Shown: in pieces, positions 41,689 to 53,966 of the stretch | Layout of the letters: each line of letters starts with the position of its first letter | How positions within the stretch are numbered: the stretch's first letter is position 1 | Source of the DNA: Trichoderma breve | Taxonomy: Eukaryota > Ascomycota > Sordariomycetes > Hypocreales > Hypocreaceae | Assembly (NCBI RefSeq): GCF_028502605.1 | Contig: NC_079235.1 | Span: forward strand, 1,116,001-1,180,000 | Direction: 5' to 3' | Length of the DNA: 64,000 nucleotides | Notes under the pieces: generated by a model | Databases searched by the model: none | Seen by the model: the letters and a program-made list of their open reading frames with translations, nothing else | What the model was told of the DNA's origin: nothing | Made by a program: the position numbers and the translations under genes

Positions 41689-44600
41689 CTTTGCTGTGTT
41701 TTTTTTTGTCTTTCTTAATTTGATTTGGTGATTTTAAAATTCAAATGTTGGTCTCGACGAGAACGATGTTGTGCCGTGCTTCGATTTTGCAAACGCGACC
41801 CGCGGTGTTTGCAGTTGCCGAGCGTCGACTTGATGGTGCGATGCGTCTTGCGTCTTCGCCTGTCCGTCGCCAATCTCGATTTTGGCTCTATTCTTCTTCT
41901 TCTTTTTCTCTTCCACCGTCGAATCAGGACCCAGAGCTTCAGGCCACCTCGTCCGTGGTTGCTGCGGTCGTCACGACACAGGCTCCCGGCTGAAGTCGAC
42001 CGACGGCGTCGAGAAGGGAAAAAAGGGGAGCAAGCTGGGAGGTTAAAAAGAATCAAGGCCAAACAGGAACGAATTGAGCCCAGACGAGAAAATAGCGGCC
42101 AGGCGGGGGCGCTTCTCCTCCTAGGGTATGGATGTGAGCAGGTACTCGTACAGTACAGCAGCAGCAGATGGGCGATTGGTGGCGATTGGCCACGGCGGGA
42201 CCCCCCTGTAACCTCGTGGAAATCAGCACAGATGCGCTAAAAAGGTGCTGAAGAAGCGCACTCGGCAGTGCAAGTACTCATACCTGCAACCTGCGACACA
42301 GCTGCGACGACAAGCTGAGATTGATGGATTGCAGTCCGCAGAATATGTTGACGGCTTCTGATGAAAGGAGTGCCGGTCCCGGCATGTGCAGTTTGCTATA
42401 GACGCCTTTGGTACCTGTTGACTTGTTCCTGGACCGGGCGCTAAGAGGTGGCTAAGGTACCGGCCGCTGAGGTGTGTACTCGTATACCTCGCCATTCATG
42501 GCATATATTGAGATGGAAGGGGACTCAAACAAAACAATGGACAAACCGGGTCGCAGGCCGTCGTCCTTAATGCCGGGCGCTGAAGTGACGAGCAGCCTGA
42601 TTCTGACGCAAGCAGAGCTTCTAATAATATCATGGCTACAGGACGGTACATGTACACCCATACTTACGCATCCATTCCCGCCGAGAAGATCAACTCTCAG
42701 CCATACTGGGGACTTGTCCACCAGACCCCATGGATCGATGTATGTATACATACTTCCAGTGCAGGTAGCATCGTCAATGGAGTCATCTCTGGGCACGGTA
42801 TAATTACATGCTATAACACAATCACCGCCATCAAATGTTATCTCGCACACATGTCTATAAACATACAAGCAGCAGGATCGTATCCGCTCTGGCCTGCTGG
42901 AAATGGGATCAGCCCCGGTGTCCAAGTGAGATTCGCTCCCGAGGTGCTGTCTGTGCTCTACAAAGGTACGAGTGTTAATATAACCCATCCCGGAGCTTCG
43001 TATAATATCACCAGTAAAGAGTTGTATCTACGATGAACCCATGTGTCTTCAATTTTGTAAGAATACTGTATGTAGATGGAAACCCACCCAAGATCATACT
43101 TATTATTCAAGTATCTTCTATTTTTGTCGTTGTGGAATTCAACCCTCTTCATCATCTTTTCACTCTCTTTTTGCCTCCTGCGAGCCATTTCCAAGGGTTC
43201 CATGTGGGCCTCGCGCATTGGCTCCACGACCCCTGTTGAGCCCTGGCGCGCGTCATTGGTCCGCCATCTGCGAAACGTGAAACCAGCGGCGTTTCGAAGT
43301 TTCATCTCGCACCCACCGCATTTTGGTGGCTCGTCCATCGTGTGTGGCCCGTTGGGCCAAAGCGTCGATACGGGGGGCAGAGAAACGCCTTGCTCGCACC
43401 GAAAAAACTGCATCCAGATGTATGTTGTTTTTCGCTACAGTACTCGTACAGCACAGTACAGCACAGTATCAACACATGGAAGAGCTGATAAGGCGGTCTG
43501 CTCTGGTCTGTCCGCTCACAAGGGCCACGACAACACGAGTTGTAAGTAAGAACAACATTGAACCCTGGGCCGATGACGACTGTTCAGGACCCCTAGCAGG
43601 CGATTTTCCGATTCCCATCACGCGCTAGCACACGCCGATGCCCTGTCACCAACCTGAACTCGACTCGTATGCTTACCGGAGCTTGACGGCGACTCGCATT
43701 CACCCATCTTACCATCTTTCGATCCATCGCACGGGGGCTGCTGATCGGCTGCTGGCATCCTCGGACTGGCCTCATTGCTTCTAGAACGTCGGGGGTGTCG
43801 GCCTTTGATCCAAGGCAGCAAATCAAGGCTGCAGCCTGGTTCTTGTTCGCTGGCAGTGCATGCGCAGACGCAGACGCACGCCTGACGAGGCAAAATGCGG
43901 CCTCTCGTGTGCAGTTTTCATTGCATGTGCTCGTACCCAATCCATGTACACACTCTGTACCACCACCACCACCTAACCTCTACCTTACCTATGGTAAAAG
44001 TAGCAGCACATCATTTAAACACAGTAATATCGTGCGCAAGTAAGTATTAATGGATGTTTCCACTCGGAAAAGCGCCCGTCCAGTCAAAGCTCCAGTCAGC
44101 ATGCATGTACTGTACATAGGCCCGGCCATCCAGCCCACGATGCCCTCAACTGCAATTCGTCCGCACAATGTTTCACATGGTGACAGCCCGGCGCTTGAAA
44201 CAACTGCACCAATCACGCAGCGGCTGCTTGACCGGGCCGACGCGAATCAATCAAATCCTTGCCGGGATGCCTGAAGAGCTGGCATACAAACAAGTGGAAT
44301 TGCCGCAATCAACCCTAAACGGCGGACACCCTCACGTTGCGCCCTCGTGATGCGTATCACTCTATTCATCACAGCGCCTTGTTATTGGGCTTGCGGAATC
44401 ACAAATGGATGAACGTGATATTGATCGGTCACAGTCACGGCGCCTCGATCTATCTTGGCCTAATAATAGATGCTTGTGTCTCCAAATGAGACAGATGTCT
44501 GCATGCACGCAAAGCTATTGAACCTCTCGCTGCCTTATTAATCAAGGTGGTGTGTAGAAATACCTACCCGTCCATCGTGCCACATCTTTCCAGTAATGCA

Positions 44601-45221
44601 ATGGTGTTTAGCTCAGATTCTTAAACCCACCAAATCTTATATCATTCTCTGTAAGCTACTCAGAAAGCTTGCCTCGTAAGCTCGTCCACAGCTTCTTCCA
44701 AGCTTTCCGCGACATCGCAGCTGAAATCGTGCTGCTGCTCCAGCTCGTAGATGGCGTCTTTTGGACCCCGCGATAAACCAAAGTCTCACACTAACATGTC
44801 TGCACCCAAAACCCACACATATCCGTTAGGGCGAGACACCAGCTGAGAAACCGGTTTTGAGATGTCGCAGTCATCCTTATGTCAGGCACCATAAAAGAGC
44901 TTTGGACAGCTCTCGAGCAAGCTCTCTTTACGCTTTCATCTCTCTTTTTTCTTCTTCGTATTGTTGGCATCCTGGATAGCGACGTTAGCAAGCACGAGAT
45001 TCCGTGATACCTCTGGGATCAACAACTGTCAGATCCACTTTCATTGGTGGCCGTAAATCCGATCTTCGGCACCTGTGAGCCCAAGTCATTTGAGCTTGAA
45101 GCTTCTTCGCGGTGACAAGCCGCAGCTCTCCGGACGTCAGCCCTTGAGGTCCTCCTTGTGAAGGGTCAATTGAATTCATGTTCATTGCTTCCACATAGCC
45201 TGCTAGATCTGTAATTTCATC
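41689..45221. other. 3.5-kb gene-poor divergent interval
   Basis: The longest non-coding stretch here, between divergent STE11 and prephenate dehydratase. The first 350 bases are the STE11 leader/promoter. Overlapping open frames on both strands at 42452-43036 (up to 178 codons) have no recognisable domain and no splice links. Short direct repeats of CAGTAC/GTACAGCACAG type occur near 43436-43468. No tRNA or transposon signature seen. Confidence 0.4.
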
Positions 45222-46353
45222 ATGGAGACAATTCAGAGGCCCGTTGTCAGCTTTCTGGGCCCTATTGCCTCATATTCGCATCAGGTACAAACACTTCCCA
45301 TCAGGCGCCATATAAAAAGGACGAAGCTAACCAAAGCTCATCACATAGGCAGTCCGCCAGGTGTTTCCAGAATCAACGTGGGAACTGAGGCCTGCGGCAA
45401 CGATAGATGGTATGCAACCAAATTCAAGGTAGACGAGTCTCTCTGTGTTCTAACAATAAGTGCCCCCCTTAGACGTCTTTGACCAGGTTCAATTCGGAGA
45501 GGTGAAAGCCGGCGTGGTCCCCATTGAAAATTCTACAAATGGCTCAGTCGTCTTCACCCTCGATAATCTCGCCGACCGCAATGGCCGGTACAAAGACATT
45601 ACCGTCGACGGCGAGATCTTTGTCGACGTACATCACTGCCTGGTGGGACACAGAAATCCATCCCCCGTGCTGGAGCTGGAAGACCATGGAGACGGATCTG
45701 GCACCTGCACTCCTACTCTCACGGACCCGCGCCCGTCGAAGCCAAAGTCAAAGCCCCTCGCCAATCTGAGACACATCAAGAGGCTCTACTCTCACCCTCA
45801 GGCGTTCGGCCAGTGCAACGCCTTCATCTCGACGTACCTCAAGGGCGTTGAGATTTTCGACGTCAGCTCGACTAGCAAGGCTGCCGAGATTGTGAGCCAG
45901 GACACAACCGGCACCTGGGCGGCCATTTCCAGCGAGCTTGCTGCCAACCTCATGCAGGGCTTGGATATGTTGGCCAGGTCTATCGAGGACCGTGACGACA
46001 ACACCACCCGCTTCCTTATTATCGGGAAGAACACGACTGTGCCCAAGGACTGGAATCTAGTGAAACAGTCGGTGGGAGAGGCCAGCACCAGGACTCTTAT
46101 ATCGTTCACAGTACCTCACACGTCCCCGGGTGCCCTGGCCGAGGTCTTGAGCGGCTTCAAGGCCCATAATCTAAACCTCACGAGCATCAACAGCAGACCC
46201 AGCCTGTTGGCTCCATTTCAGTACATCTTCTTTATTGAATTCGAGGGCAGCAAATACGATGACCCAGATGGAAGAGTAAAGGGGGCGTTGGATAACATTG
46301 ATCGGGTCGCGCAGAGCTGGAGATTACTTGGGAGCTGGGAAAGATACAAGTAG
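45222..46353 (+). CDS. PHA2: Prephenate dehydratase
   Basis: Converts prephenate to phenylpyruvate in phenylalanine synthesis. Exons are 45222-45284, 45349-45409 and 45473-46353 (introns 64 and 63 nt), giving 334 residues. Seen: VSFLGPIASYSHQAV at the N-terminus, created across the first junction; VFPESTW; GVVPIENSTNGSV; the catalytic Thr-Arg-Phe in DNTTRFLIIG; and a C-terminal ACT domain with GALAEVLSGFKAHNLNLTSI and NSRPS, the phenylalanine-binding site for feedback inhibition. A fungal insert of about 30 residues (DHGDGSGTCTPTLTD..) interrupts the catalytic domain. The small exons are required by the conserved N-terminus. Confidence 0.93.
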
Positions 46354-47935
46354 CTATTCCAGTAAAATGACAGGGATGAATAAGACAAGAACTCAAGGAG
46401 AGCCTTGTCTTACCAAATGCTTCCCAACTAAGTTATTACGAGGCGACTACTGCATCTAAGTGACCAACGTAAGATTAGTACTTGTAGGTTGACGAGTCCT
46501 TTTTTCTCTCCCAGGTTTCGGCTGCCAAGGCCGCTTGACCGCCATAAGAGTGAATGAACCCTGGCCGCTCTTTTTACTGTAATCACTGTGCCAGTTTTTG
46601 TATGGAAGAAGAGAAAATGGATTGGAAGGTAAATACAATGGTTCATATACTTGGCATTGTGCCTGGCATGTGAGATGAGATCTACGGACCACAGAAATAG
46701 CCGCGAGACGTGCGCTCCAGCCTAGCACAAGAAAGCTGTCAGTCAAATCTTCGGATCAACTGCCCGACAGTTTCGATGGAATGCCGCCTTGAACCGCGCC
46801 AGCAATGACGTGTAACACTCCTTTTAGCCTGGCCACATGTCCTGGGCTGTCCCACGGCCAATGAGAGGCGGCGGCGACTGCCAGCGTCTCGGACTGTCGG
46901 CGTGGGGTCAAACGGAGTCCTTCGTAGGGATCGATGAAAATCTCGCCGTTTTTGGTGTGCCCCCCGGCATATCTAGCAAAAATGACATTCTGGAGGTTCT
47001 TGTCCGCTTTGCTGTGCGGAGAGATGCGGCAAATCTTTTGAGGGAGATGAATGGGCGATAGAGCGGGCGGTGCTTTGATCCGAAAAGGTTCGAGATCGCA
47101 TGGCCCGTCTCACTCACCACCCTATCTCGTCTGCTTGTCTAAGACAACCTATCACGTTGGTCAGCTAGACCACGTCCAACCTCCATACTTGAGCTCGCTA
47201 AGTGCCGTCTTTCTTCCCCCAACGAGTCCTTTTCCTTTCCCACCCTTCTTCCCGTTATCAATGGTGCCTCGCTTGGAATGACTTGCAGCAGCCAAAAGAA
47301 AAGGAACCGGGGGCCAACCTAGCGCCACAGAAACCCACTCAAAAGCCATTGGTTCAGCTGCCCCAAGAGTTTTCCCCTCGGCCCTTTGGACCATGGCTTT
47401 TTTTTCCAGTGAAGAAACCATGACGTCGCAGAAAGCAAGGCTGGCCTCGAAACGGTAGCCAAGGGGGTGAATGGCGACAGGCCTTGTAGGGCTTCTCCGT
47501 AAGGTACGGGTGGACCGGGCCCCATACGAGTGGCTTGGGCGATTGGACGGGCTTCGAGCTGGCCCTTTGATCGCGAGGCTTCCGTTCTGTTGCGGGCATG
47601 TGAGTGGTGATCTTGCGGACGCTTAAGCCAGCCGCCTGGGGAATTGATCCAGAAAAGCGGCAAGGTTTCGGTCCCTCGGGGGGGTATTCCAAGGATGTGG
47701 CTGCATTGGAACGAAGATGTCCAGTGGGCAGTGTTCAGGTTCAGGTACTGAGTGACGCCCTCCTTGCTTTTCCCCCGGGCGATGGCCCGAGATCTCGAGT
47801 GTATATATATGTACTCGTATCTTGTCTTCTGTCCCTCCCCCCTGTGAGATTTTAAATCCCGTTGAACTTTGTTGTATTCTATTTGCAATACTTCATATGT
47901 CTATATAATTTGACTTGGAAATACAATTTTTCAAT
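46354..47935. other. Intergenic region, no gene seen
   Basis: 1.58 kb between two rightward genes; promoter of the downstream sulfotransferase-like gene. Several short frames on both strands (47.1-47.9 kb) show no family features. No repeat or RNA gene recognised. Confidence 0.4.
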
Positions 47936-49176
47936 ATGGCTCCTCGACCGATTTTTGCTGCGACTCATCCTAGGGCGTGTTCAACGGCCTTTGAAAGGGT
48001 ACATACACACCACACTCTTCCTCTATGGGAAAAAAAAACAAGAAGTTTTACTGACGAGATGCTCGTGTGCTCAGGTGTTCATGGCCCGTCGTGATATCCT
48101 CGAGTGTGGGCACGAGCCATTCGGTGATGCCTTTTACTTTGGCCCAGAGTTCTTGAGCGACCGCTTCAGGGACGATGCGGATTATCGCAAGAACACGGAA
48201 TACTGCAACACCACTTTCAAGGATGTCTTGGAGAGTCTCGCGGATGCGGAAAAAGAGGTTCGAATTCTCCCGTGTCAGAGAGTATCCTTTGATCGAGGGC
48301 GGATGATTTCCAAGTGGAAGTCTCCAAGCCCGCCTTGAACACCCTTTCAATATCCATCTTCATGGTCGTCTTCGATTGAACTGCCATTATTTCCCTTGGG
48401 AGGAGCAATTGGAAAATTAGAGCAGGATGCGATACTTACACATACCAGGGCAAGCGTCTCTTCATCAAAGACATGGCATACTATCTGGTGCCACCCGATG
48501 GGAAGCCATCACAAATCGCACCGTCTCTCGGCGGCGGCAAAGAGCCCGGCAATCCAACCGTCCTGCCGGTCGACATCTTGAAGCGCTTCCACTTCACTTT
48601 TCTCATCCGCCATCCTAAGCGGTCCATTCCCTCCTACTACCGCTGCACAATTCCTCCTCTGAGTGAAATCACCGGTTTCGACTACTTCATGCCCAACGAG
48701 GCTGGATACGTGGAGCTCGTCCGGCTCCTAGACTTTTTGCTGGAGCGCGGAATCGTGGATAGAGATCACATCACTGCCATTGACGCCGACGATTTGCTCG
48801 ATAAGCCGGAGCCAATCATTCGCGAGTATTGTGCGCGCATTGGCATTGACTTTAAGCCAGAGATGCTGAAGTGGACCGAGGAGGATCGCGAGTATGCGGC
48901 ACAAATGTTTGCCAAGTGGAATGGCTTTCACGATGACGCTCTCAAGAATTCTTGTTTCCAGGCGCGATCTCACGCTCAGGTAAGATGATGCACACGGATT
49001 GTTTAAATATTTACACGATTTGCTTACTTTTGGGATAGAAAACTTCGACGGTTGAGTCGGAGAATAAGGAGTGGGCGGAAAAGTACGGGCCTGAGGCGCA
49101 AAAGGTTATTCGCCAGACCGTGGATGACAACATTCCTCATTATGAATACTTGAAGCAATTTTGCATTACTGTTTAA
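47936..49176 (+). CDS. Sulfotransferase-like P-loop protein
   Basis: Exons are 47936-47998, 48075-48257, 48449-48979 and 49039-49176, all joined in phase 0, giving 304 residues. Seen: N-terminal IFAATHPRACSTAFERVF, the loop that in sulfotransferases binds the 5'-phosphosulfate of PAPS; FFKDVLES-type helix; KRLFIKDMAYYL; FHFTFLIRHPKRSIPSYYR, corresponding to the second (3'-phosphate) PAPS site with its Arg and Ser; and a helical C-terminus. Relatives are a broad fungal/bacterial group whose substrates are mostly unknown. The third intron-exon boundary (191-nt intron 2) is the weakest but preserves frame. It stands alone, with no sulfate-assimilation or secondary-metabolism genes adjacent. Confidence 0.8.
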
Positions 49177-49450
49177 TGAATTTTGGGACGATTGGGTACT
49201 GGGTAAAGGGAACATGTTTTGTTTTTAGAAACTCTTTTTGAGTGATTGGTCTATGATACAGTATATCGGTCTGGCTTATACGGCCCACCGAATGTTTTTT
49301 TTTATATGTCCGTAATCAACGTCGCTTTTGCAAACAAGATCTCTGTCCAAGATATCTTCATCATGCCGTTACTAGTACATCTTCCTATGCCCTTAGCATT
49401 TCGTTTCATGCCATGTGCCATCTCCTGGTCGAATCAAACCCAATCTCATT

Positions 49451-50271
49451 TTATGCCGCCGCCTTGGTGACCGGCTTTTCGGGCTCTCCTGAGGTATATG
49501 TCGGAGCCTCAAATAGAGAATGTGTCACATTCTTTGACCACGATTCGGCGTACTTTTTGTCCTGGTCGTTGGCCCAGCTGATTGTAACATCGACCAACTC
49601 TTTCTCGCCTCCTTCAGCCTCCGCGGTCAAGACCTTGTTGCCACGACCCTCGCCTGCCAAAACGGATGCCATATCGGCAATCGCATTTTGCTTCTGGGCA
49701 TTGAGAGCGATTCCACGTTCCTGCTTGCTCCGGATTGGTTGGTAGTCGAATCCCTTTTCCTTCTCCTCGGCAATCTTCTTCTTGTCCTGGCTGGTGTACT
49801 CTTCCGGTCGCTTGTGTCGCAACTCGTCTGTCCATGCAACCTCGTGGAGGTGCTTCAACTCTCGCAGTTTTTGAAATACTGAGCGGCCGACGGATCCTTG
49901 GCCGGGCTGGAATCGGATGTGGGCAAGCGGTGACCAGTAGTCTTTTCGAAGCTTTGCAGGCTTGGTCTTCTTGCCGTTGAACGGCAACTGCTTCAGGCCA
50001 TGGAACCCCTATGACACCCAGTAAGATACTATGATACGACAGGTTGTAAGCGGGGAATATAAGAGGCGAAACTAACATCCAATTGCTTGGTGAAGCTGTA
50101 AATGACCTGCTCTGATCTTCTATGGGCAAACACCCAGATATTCTCTCCATGGCTCTCAGCGTCTTTGGATCCTGCCGCAGCCCCTCGTGGCCGGCCCGTG
50201 TGTGCAAACCGCACTCCGGATCTCAAAAGGCCCAACAATTGGCCCTGGCCGGGTCGCGAGGCGGAATTCAT
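49451..50271 (-). CDS. MHR1: Mitochondrial large-subunit ribosomal protein mL67 (MHR1 family)
   Basis: Component of the fungal mitochondrial large ribosomal subunit. The yeast homologue Mhr1 is also linked to mitochondrial DNA recombination and transcription. Exons are 50271-50077 and 50008-49451 (68-nt intron), 250 residues. Seen: a basic, Gly/Arg-rich N-terminus compatible with a mitochondrial presequence; NIWVFAHRRSEQVIYSF and KQLPFNGKKTKPAKLRKDYWSPLA, the characteristic segment of the family; VFQKLRELKHLHEVAW; and a charged Lys/Glu-rich C-terminal half. The donor is GTTAGT. It is divergent from HSP104, whose start codon is 632 bases away. Confidence 0.87.
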
Positions 50272-50903
50272 GGCTGCCGTCCGTCGTCTGGTTGAGCTGG
50301 TCGCACGATCTGTCTAACAAAGAAAATCGCCAGACAAACTGCTTTGCGCGGGGTCATGTGACATGCGCACCAAGTTCGCTGAGCTGAAGTGCCTGCGCCG
50401 ATAAGATTGGGCCGGCCAATCACACGGCGCGCTCCCCACCTTCGCGTTAGGCCTCCACTACCGTCCAGTGACGTCGGGATGAATCTTCCAGGTTCCAGTG
50501 ACTTCTGGGCAGCTCGAGCTAGGCCTGGAGCTCACTGGAAGCCTCCCGACGTTGTCATTGTCTGCCCACCACCTGTCAGGCACTCCACCCAACCGCTAAT
50601 AAATTGCATCAAGCATTCCATGATCCATTTCTTCCTTTCTTTGTTCTTCATCCTTACTCTCTACAGCAAAAGGCACAAGAAGCCTAAGACTTGCAACCTC
50701 GTTTGCTTGCTTGCTTGCTAATCACAACTTAACGACGATAACGAACAAACAAACAAACAAACAAACTGACTGATACCCCGCTGTTTGAATAGCAGCCCAA
50801 CCTTTGTCAAGCTATACACTACATTATACCCAATCTCGATTACGCTACTACTACATCATCCTACCATTTTTCTACTCTCTACACTTCTTGACACACATTC
50901 GCC
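50272..50903. promoter_or_regulatory. Divergent promoter, mL67 / HSP104
   Basis: Shared upstream region of a mitochondrial ribosomal protein gene and the HSP104 chaperone gene. It contains paired CCAAT boxes of opposite orientation near 50406-50420, a CRE-like TGACGTC at 50469-50475, a candidate heat-shock element (separate entry) and, in the HSP104 leader, (GCTT)n near 50700-50716 and (AAAC)n near 50744-50765. Confidence 0.5.
50480..50493 (+). promoter_or_regulatory. Candidate heat-shock element upstream of HSP104
   Basis: The run TGAAT-CTTCC-AGGTT contains two perfect alternating pentamers (nGAAn, nTTCn) and a degraded third. Hsf1 binds inverted nGAAn units. Being about 410 bases upstream of the HSP104 start codon makes this plausible. 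Three perfect units would be stronger evidence. Confidence 0.35.
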
Positions 50904-53675
50904 ATGACTTCGCGAATGGACTTTACGGACCGTGCTCAAAAGGCCATCGAGGACGCCATGTCCATGGCTGAGCAGTACGGCCACTCACAGCTCCTGCCAG
51001 TACACTTGGCCGTGTCTTTGCTGGAGCCCCCTATCGACCAATCCAAAGACCAACAGAACGGTCCTCAGCAGACCACCATCACTCTCTTCCGACAAGCCAT
51101 CGAACGAGCACATGGAGATCCTCAGCTGCTCGACCGTGCCCTAAAGAAGAACTTGGTGCGGCTACCAAGCCAAGACCCTCCCCCTGATCAGGTCTCGTTG
51201 TCACCTTCATTCCACGCCGTTCTGCGAAAGGCCCAAGATCTGCAAAAGGTCCAAAAGGATACATTCATCGCAGTTGACCATCTAATCACCGCTCTATCCG
51301 AAGATGTCGGTATCCAGGCTTGTCTCAAAGAGGGCAACATTCCCAAGCCCAAGCTACTTCAAGAAGCTGTCGCCGCCATCCGGGGCACCCGGAGGGTAGA
51401 CAGCAAGAACGCAGATACAGAACAAGAAAACGAGAACTTGGCCAAATTCACCATCGACATGACCGCCCTCGCGAGAGACAAGAAGATCGACCCTGTTATT
51501 GGCAGAGAAGAAGAAATCAGACGAGTTGTGCGAATCCTGTCCCGCAGAACAAAGAACAACCCGGTTCTTATTGGTGAGCCCGGTGTTGGAAAGACCACCG
51601 TCGTCGAAGGCCTAGCCCAGCGAATTGTCAATCGAGACGTTCCTGACAACCTCAAGGCCTGCAAGCTCCTCTCCCTCGACGTCGGTGCCCTTGTTGCTGG
51701 CAGCAAGTTCCGTGGTGAATTCGAAGAGAGAATGAAGGGCGTTTTGAAGGAGGTCACCGAGTCCAAGGAGATGATTGTTCTCTTTGTCGACGAGATTCAC
51801 CTTCTCATGGGAGCCGGTTCGTCTGGTGAAGGCGGTATGGACGCTGCCAACTTGCTGAAGCCCATGCTTGCTCGTGGTCAACTGCACTGTATCGGTGCCA
51901 CGACATTGGCCGAGTATCGCAAGTACGTTGAGAAGGATGCTGCTTTTGAGCGTCGTTTCCAACAGGTTCTGGTCAAGGAGCCTACCATTCCTGAGACCAT
52001 CTCCATCCTGCGTGGCTTGAAGAGCAAATACGACAGTCACCACAAGGTCAGCATTCTCGACAGCGCCTTGGTGGCTGCAGCCAATCTTGCTGCGAGATAT
52101 CTCACCTCACGACGCATGCCCGACTCTGCCATCGACCTCATCGATGAAGCCGCCGCAGCAGTCCGAGTCGCCAGAGAATCTCAACCCGAAATCATCGACT
52201 CTCTAGAGCGCAAGCTGAGACAGTTCAAGATTGAAATCGCAGCTTTAGAGAAGGAACATGACGAGGCATCCCAGATCCGCCTGCAGCAGGCGAGGAAGGA
52301 TGCGCAGAATGTGGAGGAAGAGTTACAACCCCTCCGCGAAAAATACCAGAATGATATCAAGCGAAACGATGAAATCCATCAGGCCAAGGACAAGCTTGAG
52401 GACTTGAAGAAGCGACTTGAGGATGCCATCAACGCAGGAAACCACCAGCGGGCTGCTGATCTTAAGTACGGTGCCATTCTCGAACAAGAGGCGCTGATTA
52501 AGAAGCTGGAAGACAAGAAGAATGCCGCTGATGTCGCGCTCAACGCAAATGGAGACACCAGCGTCATGGTCACTGATATCGTGACGGCAGATAACATCAA
52601 TGAAATCGTCGCGCGATGGACTGGCATCCCTGTTACCCGACTAAGGACATCGGAAAAAGAGAAGCTTATCCAAATGGAAAAGGTCTTGAGCAAGGTTGTT
52701 GTTGGTCAGAAAGAGGCTGTTCAATCAGTCGCCAACGCCATCCGACTTCAGCGCTCAGGTCTCAGCAACCCCAACCAGCCACCTAGCTTCCTGTTCTGTG
52801 GTCCATCAGGTACCGGTAAGACGCTCCTTACGAAGGCTCTAGCCGAATTCCTGTTTGATGATCCAAAATCCATGATTCGCTTTGACATGTCCGAATACCA
52901 AGAACGACACGCACTGAGCCGCATGATTGGTGCCCCACCAGGATATGTCGGCCACGATGCCGGTGGTCAGTTGACTGAGGCACTCCGACGAAAGCCATTC
53001 TCAATCTTGCTGTTTGACGAAGTTGAGAAGGCGGCCAAAGAAATCTTGACGGTTCTCCTCCAGCTCATGGATGATGGCCGAATTACCGACGGCCAAGGCA
53101 GAGTTATTGATTGCAAGAACTGCATTGTCGTCATGACATCCAACCTGGGAGCTGAGTACCTTGTTCGCCCAGGCGTGAAAGAGGGCAGAGTCGATGCCAA
53201 TACAAGGGAGCTGGTCATGAGCGCTCTCCGCAACTACTTTTTGCCCGAGTTCTTGAACCGTATCAACTCCGTCGTCATCTTCAATAGACTGACGCGCAAG
53301 GAGATTCGCAAGATTGTCGACTTACGTATCACGGAAATTCAGAAACGGCTGGAAGACAACGGCCGCAAGGTCCATATACAAGTCTCTGATGAGGCCAAGG
53401 ACTACTTGGGCAACGCGGGTTACTCTCCGGCATACGGAGCTCGACCACTGGCTCGTTTGATTGAGAAAGAGGTGCTTAACAGGCTTGCCATTCTCATTCT
53501 CCGAAACAGTATTCGCGATGGCGAGACTGCCCATGTGGAGCTTGATGATAACAAGATTGTTGTGCTATCGAACCATCCCGATAGCGGAACAGATGATGAT
53601 GACGAAGACATGTATGATGAGGACGACGTTGAGGATGTGATTGGAGAGGACATGGATGAAGACATTTATGATTAA
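50904..53675 (+). CDS. HSP104: Heat-shock disaggregase Hsp104 (ClpB/AAA+ family)
   Basis: Hexameric AAA+ protein that extracts polypeptides from aggregates together with Hsp70/Hsp40. Single exon, 923 residues. Seen: the Clp N domain ([19 protein letters not shown]); NBD1 with Walker A GEPGVGKT near 223 and Walker [10 protein letters not shown]; the coiled-coil middle domain, about 415-540; NBD2 with Walker A GPSGTGKT near 632 and Walker [11 protein letters not shown]; the pore tyrosine in GYVG; and a very acidic C-terminal tail ([12 protein letters not shown]) as in eukaryotic cytosolic Hsp104 rather than mitochondrial Hsp78. There is no targeting peptide, consistent with a cytosolic/nuclear location. 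Lack of introns is typical of heat-induced genes. Confidence 0.97.
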   Translation: MTSRMDFTDRAQKAIEDAMSMAEQYGHSQLLPVHLAVSLLEPPIDQSKDQQNGPQQTTITLFRQAIERAHGDPQLLDRALKKNLVRLPSQDPPPDQVSLSPSFHAVLRKAQDLQKVQKDTFIAVDHLITALSEDVGIQACLKEGNIPKPKLLQEAVAAIRGTRRVDSKNADTEQENENLAKFTIDMTALARDKKIDPVIGREEEIRRVVRILSRRTKNNPVLIGEPGVGKTTVVEGLAQRIVNRDVPDNLKACKLLSLDVGALVAGSKFRGEFEERMKGVLKEVTESKEMIVLFVDEIHLLMGAGSSGEGGMDAANLLKPMLARGQLHCIGATTLAEYRKYVEKDAAFERRFQQVLVKEPTIPETISILRGLKSKYDSHHKVSILDSALVAAANLAARYLTSRRMPDSAIDLIDEAAAAVRVARESQPEIIDSLERKLRQFKIEIAALEKEHDEASQIRLQQARKDAQNVEEELQPLREKYQNDIKRNDEIHQAKDKLEDLKKRLEDAINAGNHQRAADLKYGAILEQEALIKKLEDKKNAADVALNANGDTSVMVTDIVTADNINEIVARWTGIPVTRLRTSEKEKLIQMEKVLSKVVVGQKEAVQSVANAIRLQRSGLSNPNQPPSFLFCGPSGTGKTLLTKALAEFLFDDPKSMIRFDMSEYQERHALSRMIGAPPGYVGHDAGGQLTEALRRKPFSILLFDEVEKAAKEILTVLLQLMDDGRITDGQGRVIDCKNCIVVMTSNLGAEYLVRPGVKEGRVDANTRELVMSALRNYFLPEFLNRINSVVIFNRLTRKEIRKIVDLRITEIQKRLEDNGRKVHIQVSDEAKDYLGNAGYSPAYGARPLARLIEKEVLNRLAILILRNSIRDGETAHVELDDNKIVVLSNHPDSGTDDDDEDMYDEDDVEDVIGEDMDEDIYD

Positions 53676-53966
53676 GCGGATTGAATTCAGGAAATGAAGT
53701 TTCACCAAAAAGTTATTTTTCTTTTGTCAATAGGTATTTTCTTTTCTGGTCACATACATGGCATACGGAGTTTTTAGGAGGAATAGGGAAACCGTTTGGT
53801 TTGAGTGATTAACTCAGAATTTGACCCTCTATAATGTATCATAGCTAAAAGTGAAAATATTGTTCATTAAAAATTAAAACATGACTCCGTCCCAACATGC
53901 AGTGTTGACAACTAGTGGTATATGCAACGAAAGAAATGAAACAAATGTAAGATATCCTTAATCCAA

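Noticed and set aside
42452..42988. 178-codon minus-strand open frame opening MGYINTRTFVEHRQ
   Set aside because: No recognisable domain, overlaps an open frame of similar length on the other strand, no splice partners or CT-rich leader; treated as chance.
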